Position numbers and translations under genes: made by a program
NCBI GenBank assembly: GCA_018725345.1
Contig: QLUI01000059.1
Coordinates: forward strand, 1-8,491
DNA length: 8,491 nt
Reading direction: 5' to 3'
Source of the DNA: Bacillota bacterium
Lineage (GTDB): Bacteria > Bacillota > Dethiobacteria > Dethiobacterales > Dethiobacteraceae
Part shown: positions 1 through 5,878 of the stretch, in pieces
Layout of the letters: the number at the start of each line of letters is the position of its first letter
Numbering within the stretch: the stretch's first letter is position 1
Notes under the pieces: model-generated
Seen by the model: the letters and a program-made list of their open reading frames with translations, nothing else
What the model was told of the DNA's origin: nothing
Database searches by the model: none

Positions 1-204
1 ACGATTGGTGAGCTGTTTTATTATCTTCGAGAAGAGTTAGCAGACATAAAACTCTCTCAATCTCTGATGTTACTGGTTGATACCCTTCGGGATGTTCTCA
101 AAAAGCTTCCTTTGCTGAGCCAAGAAATGGCGAATCAAATAATGACTGCATTTTTGAATACGATACCACTGCCATTAAAGCAGAAGCTGTTATTGTGCGC
201 GTAA
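1..204 (+). CDS. 3' end of a plus-strand gene, probably a transposase C-terminus (partial)
   Basis: The frame is open from the first base of the window to a TAA at 202-204, giving 67 residues. It begins TIGELFYYLREELADIKLSQ and ends PLKQKLLLCA. The stretch is rich in Leu, Glu and Lys and looks helical, and its codons look like those of a real gene. The start and any catalytic domain lie outside the window, so no motif can be checked. From memory, the ending resembles the helical C-terminal tails of DDE transposases found in clostridial insertion sequences; this is a similarity judgement, not a motif match. The IS-like repeats about 90 bases downstream (297-361) fit that reading. It runs opposite to the glycogen operon and is separated from it by about 690 bases. 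I am fairly sure it is a coding 3' end and unsure of the family. Confidence 0.45.
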   Translation, partial: TIGELFYYLREELADIKLSQSLMLLVDTLRDVLKKLPLLSQEMANQIMTAFLNTIPLPLKQKLLLCA

Positions 205-274
205 CTATCTTGATGTTTAAAGGTTTGAACTGATTTTTTTGGCTGGGAAAGTTGAGAATTTAACAAAAGCGGAT

Positions 275-309
275 GGTCAAGAGCCATCTTTTGGGGTGGC
301 TCTTTGACC
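275..309. repeat. Inverted repeat/hairpin built from the first tandem unit
   Basis: The left arm GGTCAAGAGCCA (275-286) pairs with TGGCTCTTTGACC (297-309), with one bulged base and a 10-base loop. The right arm is also the first unit of the tandem repeat, so the left arm is an inverted copy of the same motif. It could act as a transposase-binding inverted pair or as a weak terminator after the gene ending at 204. There is no T-run directly after the stem, which argues against a classical intrinsic terminator. Confidence 0.5.
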
Positions 310-361
310 GGAAGCATGGCTCAATTTTTCCGGAGGCGTGGCTCACTGGTCACCGGAATCG
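297..361 (+). repeat. Three degenerate tandem repeats, TGGCTCA...CCGGAA type
   Basis: Units begin at 297 (TGGCTCTTTGACCGGAAG), 317 (TGGCTCAATTTTTCCGGAGG) and 339 (TGGCTCACTGGTCACCGGAA), so the spacing is 20 then 22 bases. Each unit keeps a TGGCTC left half and a CCGGA right half around a variable centre. A partial further copy (CGGCTT) follows at 362. Serial subterminal repeats of this kind are typical transposase-binding sites at insertion sequence ends; I associate similar repeats with IS21-like elements, but that is inference. The pattern itself is read directly. Confidence 0.55.
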
Positions 362-406
362 CGGCTTTATGACGCCGTAATATGCACATTTATTTTTTTT
401 GTTTAC

Positions 407-420
407 ATAATATATATTAT
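407..420. repeat. Perfect 14-bp AT palindrome
   Basis: ATAATATATATTAT is identical to its reverse complement. It lies just after a run of eight T bases and a GTTTAC hexamer (401-406); the inverse hexamer GTAAAC recurs at 481-486. It could be a protein-binding site or simply low-complexity AT sequence. No function is assigned. Confidence 0.35.
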
Positions 421-490
421 CGGACGTTTTTCTGATTGATGACTTGTCAATGTTGAGCATTTACTGATGCATAAAATATCGTAAACATTA

Positions 491-527
491 AGCAGGCTGC
501 CGACAACCTCATTGTCGGCAGCCTGCT
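491..527. terminator. Strong hairpin, probable bidirectional terminator
   Basis: AGCAGGCTGCCGACAA (491-506) and TTGTCGGCAGCCTGCT (512-527) form a perfect 16-bp stem around the 5-base loop CCTCA. The stem is GC-rich and symmetric, as in rho-independent terminators of Firmicutes. Neither side has a long T-run: CTTTG follows on the plus strand and TTAATGTTTAC on the minus strand. Termination is therefore likely but not certain. On the minus strand it is the first very strong stem that glycogen-operon transcripts reading past 890 would meet, and it overlaps the end of the gene relic at 509-779. Confidence 0.6.
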
Positions 528-635
528 TTGATTGCCTCACGATTTTGCATGTATCTGCCGCGTGTTGCTTTTATCCAATCCTCCAGATGGCGCTTGCGGT
601 GGGCCGGAGTTCAGAAGGCATGCTCGAGTGCTTCT

Positions 636-661
636 TTTTTTACGTTGATTTTTTACGTTGA
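636..661. repeat. 13-bp perfect tandem duplication
   Basis: The unit TTTTTTACGTTGA occurs twice in succession (636-648 and 649-661). Because 13 is not a multiple of three, the second copy shifts the minus-strand frame of the relic in which it lies. It looks like a replication-slippage event at a T-rich stretch. Confidence 0.7.
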
Positions 662-743
662 TCTGATAGTTCTCATCAAGAGTCCCCTCAACCAAGCAAA
701 ACGGACATTGAATTTTATCTTGGTTTTTCTTTTGGGTTAAGGC

Positions 744-770
744 CCCACCTCTAAGCGAAGCGTAGGTGGG
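744..770. repeat. Hairpin with CCCACCT/AGGTGGG stem; possible plus-strand terminator or IS-end palindrome
   Basis: CCCACCT (744-750) pairs with AGGTGGG (764-770) around a 13-base centre that includes AGCGAAGCG. On the plus strand the stem is followed at once by AATTTTTG (771-778), a short T-run that would suit an intrinsic terminator. On the minus strand no U-tract follows. The sequence also resembles palindromes I associate with IS200/IS605-type element ends in Firmicutes, but that is recalled and unverified. Confidence 0.4.
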
Positions 771-778
771 AATTTTTG

Positions 779-806
779 ATCAGGTGGAGTAGACTCTCCA
801 CCTGAT
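779..806. repeat. 11-bp perfect hairpin 3' of the glycogen operon
   Basis: ATCAGGTGGAG (779-789) and CTCCACCTGAT (796-806) pair perfectly around the 6-base loop TAGACT. It is the first strong stem met by minus-strand transcripts after the debranching gene stop at 890-892, 84 bases beyond it. In that direction it is followed by CAAAAATT rather than a U-tract. It could therefore protect the mRNA 3' end or pause polymerase, but it is not a classical intrinsic terminator. Confidence 0.5.
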
Positions 807-889
807 TCCCCGATGTTTCAGCAAAGCTTAAACGAGTTCACTGTCGCCAAGAAGCCTATATGTATATTTTCTCTATTTCTTCTCATTAT
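807..889. other. 3' flank of the operon, nothing recognised
   Basis: This is an AT-leaning stretch between the debranching gene stop and the hairpin at 779-806. I see no gene, stem with T-run or repeat in it. It probably forms the 3' untranslated part of the operon transcript. Confidence 0.4.
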
Positions 890-2866
890 CTATTCGGATG
901 CCCACAGGGATTCAGGGCGTTTATCGAGCACATCTTGATGATAAGCGCGTAACACTTCGGCCACACTCCAGGCTTGGTAGGGACAACCACGCGGCGTATG
1001 CGGATGTTCCCCGTCAAAAATTTCTGCGATCGATGCCAGACCGAAATCAAAGAGATGGTGGAAAAAGGGAGCCAGTATACGCGCTGCAGTTAACTTGGAG
1101 AGACGCGAGTAATTGCGAATCTGCCGGTAGGCTGTTATGTAGGGGCCAATTAGAAAAGCCCAGGCAGTCCCCTGATGATAAGCTCCGTCACGGCTGATAC
1201 GGTCACCTTTGCAGTTGGGGCGGTAATCCGTCTCATAGGGTGCTAGGGTGCGCAGTCCAAAAGGAGTATAAAGGTGTCGACTCACTGCATTTAAAACTTG
1301 TCTTTCTTGGCGGTGAGAGAGCAGCCGATATGGCAGGCTAAGAGCAAAAAGCTGGTTGGGGCGCAACCGCTCATCCCGCACACCACGGTAAACGACGTCT
1401 GCAAGATAGTCATGCCGCATACACCAGAAGGTCGCAGGAAACTTTTTCTGCACGCGCAGCGCCAACTCCCCATAAAGTTTGCGTGCATCGTGATCGCCTA
1501 GTCTTCCTGAGAGCAGCATCATAAAATAAAGTGCGTTATACCAGAGTGCGTTGACTTCCACTGCTTTGCCAAAACGCGGTGTCACTACCCAGTCTCCCAC
1601 CTTGGCGTCCATCCAAGTAAGCTGAATACCCTTTTTGCCGGCGGTTATCAAACCGTCTGCATCCATGACGATCCCGTAGTCAGTACCGATGCTGTAACTA
1701 TGTATAATTTTTTTTAGAATAGGATAGATTTCTTCCTTAATAAAATCGAGATCGCCGCTGTAATCTAAGTATGCTTTAATCGCCTGAAAATACCAGAGTG
1801 AAGCATCTACAGTGTTATAGTGAGGTGCAGAACCGTCTTCAGGTATAAAATTAGGCATTAAGCCGTTTTGTTCGAGACGAGCGTATTTAGCCAGAATCTT
1901 TTTTGCTTCCGCCAAGCGACCGGTGACTAGCAGCAAACCAGGCAAAGCAATAAATGTATCACGACCCCATTCCCCAAACCAAGGATAACCGGCGATAATG
2001 GCCGGTTCCTCTTCTTTATAAATCACAAACTTATCAGTGGCCCGTGCCAGTTCATGACAGAGCGGGTTTTTACTGGTCATGCGAGAAAGAATTGTCTTTT
2101 GCCTGAGCAATTCTTCCCGATAAAGTCGTTTATAGTCGGTTGCCAAGGAACCGGAAAGTGAAGCGGAAATGGCAAACTCACCTCCCGCAGCTAACTCTGT
2201 TTCCCAGAAACCAGGGATAAAATGGTGCTCCAAATATTCCTCACCTCTCTCCCGCTCTTGAGAGTAATACATGTTATAGTACCAGGCGTACATCTCATGA
2301 AAAGTACCGCCAGTGCTTGAAAGCGTAACAAGAGAGCCTTGAGGTGACTTGATTTGCACAGTATTTCCGTTAACCTTTTTCTCAAAGGGCCAATTCGATG
2401 TATGATTAACAGTATGGTGCGAACGATCATTTACTAACGGATACAAACGAAGCTTACAAATCCGATTTGCTTCCACTCGGTAACGGATGACTGTTGTGGC
2501 TTCCCCTTTGACCATGAAAACTTCTTTGATTAGATAAATATCCTCCATGCGATAAACAAAGGTGGGTATAGGATCATTGAAAAACTCCACCAGATGGATA
2601 TGGCCAGTTTGGTATTGGTCATGCGCCAGTTGATTGGAAGCCAAGAAGTAGGTGCGCCCGTACACCGTCAACTCTTCGTGAATTTTTGAGAGGAAAAGGC
2701 GCCTTTCTCCTCCTGCCAAAGGACTTGAAATTAGCAGCCCGTGATAACGACGTGTATTTGAGCCGGCAATGGTGCCGCTGGCGTAGCCGCCGATTCCGTT
2801 TGTTAGCAACCATTCTTTTTCCGCTGCCTTATCCCACTCGGAGACAATATGAGGTCCAAAACGCAA
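890..2866 (-). CDS. Glycogen debranching enzyme (amylo-alpha-1,6-glucosidase, GH133 type)
   Basis: This 658-residue cytoplasmic enzyme is expected to hydrolyse alpha-1,6 branch points of glycogen-type glucan. The N-terminal domain carries the bacterial/archaeal GDE signature EWLLTNGIGGYASGTIAGSN (residues 18-37) followed by TRRYHGLL. The C-terminal (alpha/alpha)6-barrel shows PWFGEWGRDTFIALPGL (295-311), TWMDAKVGDWVVTPRFGKAVEVNALWYN in pieces (417-444, with Asp420 the likely catalytic acid), HQGTAWAFLIGP (564-575) and IAEIFDGEHPHTPRGCPYQAW (613-633, with Glu615 the likely second catalytic residue). Length and domain order match single-function bacterial GDEs; the GH13 transferase half of the eukaryotic enzyme is absent. 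The start is TTG at 2866. An in-frame TAA at 2883-2885, the stop of the preceding gene, rules out any start further upstream, and GGGAGGTG lies 9 bases before the TTG. It is the last gene of the operon, 16 bases after the ROK kinase. The family call is secure. Confidence 0.95.
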   Translation of the reverse strand: MRFGPHIVSEWDKAAEKEWLLTNGIGGYASGTIAGSNTRRYHGLLISSPLAGGERRLFLSKIHEELTVYGRTYFLASNQLAHDQYQTGHIHLVEFFNDPIPTFVYRMEDIYLIKEVFMVKGEATTVIRYRVEANRICKLRLYPLVNDRSHHTVNHTSNWPFEKKVNGNTVQIKSPQGSLVTLSSTGGTFHEMYAWYYNMYYSQERERGEEYLEHHFIPGFWETELAAGGEFAISASLSGSLATDYKRLYREELLRQKTILSRMTSKNPLCHELARATDKFVIYKEEEPAIIAGYPWFGEWGRDTFIALPGLLLVTGRLAEAKKILAKYARLEQNGLMPNFIPEDGSAPHYNTVDASLWYFQAIKAYLDYSGDLDFIKEEIYPILKKIIHSYSIGTDYGIVMDADGLITAGKKGIQLTWMDAKVGDWVVTPRFGKAVEVNALWYNALYFMMLLSGRLGDHDARKLYGELALRVQKKFPATFWCMRHDYLADVVYRGVRDERLRPNQLFALSLPYRLLSHRQERQVLNAVSRHLYTPFGLRTLAPYETDYRPNCKGDRISRDGAYHQGTAWAFLIGPYITAYRQIRNYSRLSKLTAARILAPFFHHLFDFGLASIAEIFDGEHPHTPRGCPYQAWSVAEVLRAYHQDVLDKRPESLWASE

Positions 2867-2873
2867 AGTGACT

Positions 2874-2881
2874 ACACCTCC
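2874..2881 (-). promoter_or_regulatory. Shine-Dalgarno site deciding the TTG start of the debranching enzyme
   Basis: On the minus strand GGGAGGTG precedes TTG (2866-2864); nine bases separate GGAGG from the start codon. The next in-frame Met is near residue 107, inside the conserved N-terminal domain. The in-frame TAA of the ROK gene lies immediately upstream. TTG is therefore the only sensible start. Confidence 0.8.
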
Positions 2882-2882
2882 C

Positions 2883-3860
2883 TTACCTTATACTCTCTGC
2901 TTCTGTCAGGAGGCAGAGCATGCCTTTCACCCCGGCTTCTACGCCTAAGGTGGCTTGTTTCAGCGTAACTGAAGCAGCCGCCGGTAGTATTGCATAATTT
3001 CGGATCGCCTTTTCCAGTGGAACAAAAAGTTCATCTCCCGCCGCGGAGACACCGCCACCAATGACCACAACTTCAGGATTTAACATGTTCACCAGATTGA
3101 CGAGCGCGATGCCGAGATAATAAACGGCCTCAGAGACAATCTCCTGCGCAAGTTTATCTCCAGCTCGGGCTGCGCTAAAAACAGTGGCAGCATTCACTCT
3201 TCCTCCCTGCTCTCGTGCCAGTTCCCGCAACAGGGTTGCTGTTCCGTTTTGCAGCGCTTCATTTGCTGCACGGGCTATGGCAGTACCGGAAGCAACCGTC
3301 TCCAAGCAGCCATAGCGCCCACAACCGCACAGGATTCCGCCAGACTTAACGACCATATGGCCTACTTCGCCGGCAAAGCCGCGAGAGCCGCGATAAATTT
3401 GACCACCTAATACCAAGCCCGCACCAATCCCTGTGCTGACAGTAATATACAGCACGTCTTGACTGCCCGAAGCAGCACCACGACGTGCTTCGCCGATTGC
3501 GGCGGCGTTAGCATCGTTTTCTGCCAATACCGGTACGAATAATTTTCTAGACAACCGCTCTTCCACTCTGATCTGATCCAAGCCGGGAATATTTGGTGAA
3601 TGAATTAGCAGCCGCCTTTGCCAGTCAAAAAATCCCGCCAGACAAACGCCCACAGCGCTTAGACGATTTGTCCTAGCGCCAGCCTGTGACAGTAGCTCCC
3701 TGACAGAAACTGCTATCTGCCCTAAAATTGCTTCAGGACCTTCATCCACCAATGTGTCGTAGCGAATACTACTTAAAATACGTCCGCTATTTTCAGCCAA
3801 TACTGCATAAATTTTGGTGCCGCCAAGATCTACGGCGGCATAAAGCTTTTCCTGCATCAC
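2883..3860 (-). CDS. ROK-family sugar kinase, probable glucokinase
   Basis: This protein of 324 or 325 residues is a ROK-family kinase that probably phosphorylates free glucose with ATP in the cytoplasm. It shows the phosphate-binding AVDLGGTK (9-16), the catalytic loop LAENDANAAAIGEA (112-125) with Asp116 as the base, STGIGAGLV (142-150), and the sugar- and zinc-binding GEVGH (164-168) followed by CGCGRYGCLE (178-187). His168, Cys178, Cys180 and Cys185 form the ROK zinc site. There is no N-terminal helix-turn-helix domain, so it is a kinase and not a ROK repressor. The open frame allows GTG at 3860 or ATG at 3857. AAAGGAG (3872-3866) lies 5 bases from the GTG and 8 from the ATG, so ATG is slightly preferred. 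Its place between the glucoamylase and debranching genes supports glucose as substrate; N-acetylmannosamine or fructose kinases share these motifs. Confidence 0.9.
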   Translation of the reverse strand: MMQEKLYAAVDLGGTKIYAVLAENSGRILSSIRYDTLVDEGPEAILGQIAVSVRELLSQAGARTNRLSAVGVCLAGFFDWQRRLLIHSPNIPGLDQIRVEERLSRKLFVPVLAENDANAAAIGEARRGAASGSQDVLYITVSTGIGAGLVLGGQIYRGSRGFAGEVGHMVVKSGGILCGCGRYGCLETVASGTAIARAANEALQNGTATLLRELAREQGGRVNAATVFSAARAGDKLAQEIVSEAVYYLGIALVNLVNMLNPEVVVIGGGVSAAGDELFVPLEKAIRNYAILPAAASVTLKQATLGVEAGVKGMLCLLTEAESIR

Positions 3861-3865
3861 TATTT

Positions 3866-3872
3866 CTCCTTT
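3866..3872 (-). promoter_or_regulatory. Shine-Dalgarno site of the ROK kinase (GTG/ATG start choice)
   Basis: AAAGGAG on the minus strand begins immediately after the TAG stop of the upstream GH15 gene. The two possible starts, GTG and ATG, are adjacent codons. Spacing of 8 bases favours the ATG at 3857, and both would give essentially the same protein. Confidence 0.7.
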
Positions 3873-5864
3873 CTACTGATTTGCCAATAGGCAGGCAATA
3901 GAAGCTAGTTGCTCATATTTTTCTAGATAAGCACATACGGTAGCAACATAAGTTGCATGTGACCAAGTGAGCGGCGCAACAGAAAGCGCTTCCCCACTGA
4001 AGGGGTGTAGCTGCTCTGGCAGTACCCCACTAAATAAGGAAGAGCGATCGGCCCACTGCAGCAATTCTACTGCACGCGAGAGTTCCTCCAGCTTGATAGC
4101 TTTGGCAATATACCACTGAGCCAGCCACAAAGTACAGATTATCCAAGGGTTTCCTGGAACAATGCTAATATCCTTCGTTTTCTGGAAATAGTAATCATCA
4201 GTATAGCGGGCAATTCCACCCACGTCAGTTTTCACCCAAAGCCCTTCTTCAATGGCGCGCATGGTGCGCACAATCCGTTCGTCATCTGCAGGTAGCACGT
4301 CAAAAGCAAAAAGAGCCCAAAGCGAACTTTCCAGCGTAGTATCTTTCTCATAACCGCCGTCTGCCTTAACAAGGTAACCGCGGATAAATCGGCCCAGCTC
4401 TGGATCATAAAGATGCTCCAATATCCCTTGATGGAGCATCTGGGCCGCTTCCTGATAAACATGCTGTTTTTCGTCTTCTCCTAGCACTTCAGCAAATCGG
4501 GCAGCCGCCTTCAGCGCCGCATAGACGGTGGCAGCAGTATAGGTAAAAATTCCACGTCGTTCCTCCCAGAGGTCATAGCTAGGCTTAGGCAGATTAAAGC
4601 TATCTTCAATATAATTGCTCATGAAATCGGCAGCCGGTTTAATAAACCCGCGGTAACAAAATTGAATGAAGTTTAGGTCACGTTGCCGCTTATAATATTC
4701 CCAAAGCGCACAGATTACAAGCGCAGTTTCGTCTTCCTGAATTGGTATTTGCGAACGGCCGTGCTCTATCCAAGGATGCCATGAAGAACCTACCGAACCG
4801 TCCGGGTTATATTTATGCAATATAAATCCTTTATCTGTGATGGAATTCACGCAAAAATAAAAGAACTGAAGTACCATTTCATGATAACCGGCCAAAATAG
4901 CGGCCATGGCCACTAGAGCCCCATCACGAGGCCACATATAGCTGTAGTGATCACGGCTGTAATGCAGGATTTCCGAATCATTAGCGGCTATAATCGCTCC
5001 CGTATTACGGTCTATCTGGGTGCGTAGAATGAGTAGGCTGCGTTTATATTGATCGACCACATTTTGAGGCAAGTTGAGAAAGGCAGTCTCCTGTTTGTTA
5101 ACCCACTTCTGCCAGAATGTCTCTACTCTATCCAATAGGCGTGCCGGTGAGCGGTCTACAACATACTCGTTAAGCTGACGAACTTCCTGATAGTTTTTAC
5201 CGACCACCAGCCAGTAGTATAACGTCTTTTCCTCTCTGGCCTCAAGGAACATACGAAAAGAAATAGTGCTGTCTACAGAGCCTTGAGCAATGGGGTTGTT
5301 AGCCAATCGGCCGTTCTCTGCGTCTCGCCAAGTCCCTTCCGAGCCGCCAAAACGCTTCACTCCGGTCGTGTATTCAAAAATCCTCTCACCATGAGCTCTT
5401 CCGTTCGCTAAGAAATATCTGTTGCGCTTGTAATGGTACACTGCCGAAATTTCCGGATTATAGACGGCCGTGTCGCCAACTTCGCTTTCGTCAATGGAAA
5501 AATCATGCGTAAAAAAAATTCGCACTTCGCGTCGGCGTGTTGCCGCATTTTTTACTTTCATCCGTTTAAGGTAGATATTGTCTGTGAAATGTACGGCATC
5601 GTTAATTAACAGCTCGAGCTCCAACTCTCTGTTGGAAGCTTTTATATCACTAACCAAAGTTTCCTGCTTGTAGCCGCCGATTTTTTCCCAAGACGAAGAA
5701 TAACACCATGAGAAATGACCTTCAGTCCAGATGCCAAAAGCACAAAAATGTCCGCCCACGTGGTTTAACTGACCGACATAGGGAAAATATAGATCCCGAA
5801 TACTTAGATTTGCATCCATATTTACAAGCAGTTGACCATTCCCGAAGACAAGCGGTCTTGGCAT
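3873..5864 (-). CDS. GH15 glucoamylase-like glycoside hydrolase
   Basis: This 663-residue protein is expected to release glucose from non-reducing ends of alpha-glucans or malto-oligosaccharides. The N-terminal beta-sandwich domain typical of prokaryotic GH15 starts with FGNGQLLVNMDANLSIRDLYF (7-27) and YVGQLNHVGG. The (alpha/alpha)6 barrel carries HYSRDHYSYMWPRDGALVAM (301-320), WHPWIEHGRSQIPIQEDETA (362-381), SYDLWEERRGIFTYTAATVY (429-448; Glu434/435 is the probable general acid), PGNPWIICTLWLAQ (570-583) and VLPEQLHP (614-621; Glu617 is the probable base), then PLTWSHATYV (631-640). There is no signal peptide, so intracellular glycogen is the likely substrate, not external starch. ATG is preceded by AAGGAGG at 7 bases, and the gene begins 12 bases after the upstream stop. 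Related GH15 members act on other glucosides such as trehalose or dextran, so the exact substrate is inferred from context. Confidence 0.92.
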   Translation of the reverse strand: MPRPLVFGNGQLLVNMDANLSIRDLYFPYVGQLNHVGGHFCAFGIWTEGHFSWCYSSSWEKIGGYKQETLVSDIKASNRELELELLINDAVHFTDNIYLKRMKVKNAATRRREVRIFFTHDFSIDESEVGDTAVYNPEISAVYHYKRNRYFLANGRAHGERIFEYTTGVKRFGGSEGTWRDAENGRLANNPIAQGSVDSTISFRMFLEAREEKTLYYWLVVGKNYQEVRQLNEYVVDRSPARLLDRVETFWQKWVNKQETAFLNLPQNVVDQYKRSLLILRTQIDRNTGAIIAANDSEILHYSRDHYSYMWPRDGALVAMAAILAGYHEMVLQFFYFCVNSITDKGFILHKYNPDGSVGSSWHPWIEHGRSQIPIQEDETALVICALWEYYKRQRDLNFIQFCYRGFIKPAADFMSNYIEDSFNLPKPSYDLWEERRGIFTYTAATVYAALKAAARFAEVLGEDEKQHVYQEAAQMLHQGILEHLYDPELGRFIRGYLVKADGGYEKDTTLESSLWALFAFDVLPADDERIVRTMRAIEEGLWVKTDVGGIARYTDDYYFQKTKDISIVPGNPWIICTLWLAQWYIAKAIKLEELSRAVELLQWADRSSLFSGVLPEQLHPFSGEALSVAPLTWSHATYVATVCAYLEKYEQLASIACLLANQ

Positions 5865-5871
5865 TAATCTG

Positions 5872-5878
5872 CCTCCTT
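5872..5878 (-). promoter_or_regulatory. Shine-Dalgarno site of the GH15 gene overlapping the upstream stop
   Basis: AAGGAGG on the minus strand shares its first two bases with the TAA stop (5879-5877) of the fusion gene. It lies 7 bases before the ATG at 5864. The overlap points to translational coupling between the two genes. Confidence 0.8.

Larger units (their letters stand above)
205..490. other. Intergenic stretch with mobile-element-like repeats, no gene
   Basis: No convincing gene lies here on either strand. A short minus-strand open frame at 135-317 overlaps the better-supported plus-strand frame and shows no family features. The stretch holds a hairpin and three degenerate tandem repeats (275-361), followed by an AT-rich segment with a T-run (391-400) and a perfect 14-bp palindrome (407-420). 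It reads as the non-coding flank or terminal region of one or more insertion sequences. I see no clear promoter. Confidence 0.5.
509..779 (-). pseudogene. Decayed gene relic broken by a 13-bp duplication and an in-frame stop
   Basis: Two minus-strand frames carry protein-like sequence. The upstream frame (779 to about 654) reads ...QDKIQCPFCLVEGTLDENYQ and contains a CPFC pair like a zinc-knuckle half. The downstream frame (about 643 to 509) reads KKEALEHAF, a TGA stop (611-613), then TPAHRKRHLEDWIKATRGRY... and ends at a TGA (509-511). The frames are offset by one base at an exact 13-bp tandem duplication (636-648 and 649-661); removing one copy joins them into a single reading frame. No clear start codon is visible. 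The HRKRHLEDWIKATR stretch loosely resembles the C-terminal region of YdeI/OmdA-like proteins, but this is weak and I do not assign a function. The final stop sits in the loop of the hairpin at 491-527. Confidence 0.35.

Noticed and set aside
135..317. Minus-strand open frame of 60 codons
   Set aside because: It overlaps the plus-strand gene end and the repeat array, and part of its sequence is simply the translated repeats. No motif or ribosome binding site supports it.
297..361. CRISPR array
   Set aside because: The units are degenerate, 20-23 bases apart, with no spacers between them and no cas gene nearby.
395..430. Promoter around TTTACA and the AT palindrome
   Set aside because: No -10-like hexamer lies at proper spacing from TTTACA on the plus strand, and no intact gene starts downstream on either strand.
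528..740. Plus-strand open frame of 70 codons starting near the 16-bp hairpin
   Set aside because: It is antisense to the better-supported decayed minus-strand frame, spans the 13-bp duplication, has no clear ribosome binding site, and its composition (Ser/Arg/Phe runs) is not family-like.
779..806. Classical rho-independent terminator of the glycogen operon
   Set aside because: The stem is perfect, but on the minus strand it is followed by CAAAAATT and not a U-tract, so it is recorded only as a hairpin.
2883..3860. ROK transcriptional repressor for the operon
   Set aside because: The protein starts directly at the ATP-binding motif and has no N-terminal helix-turn-helix domain, while the catalytic Asp and zinc ligands are intact. 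It is a kinase.
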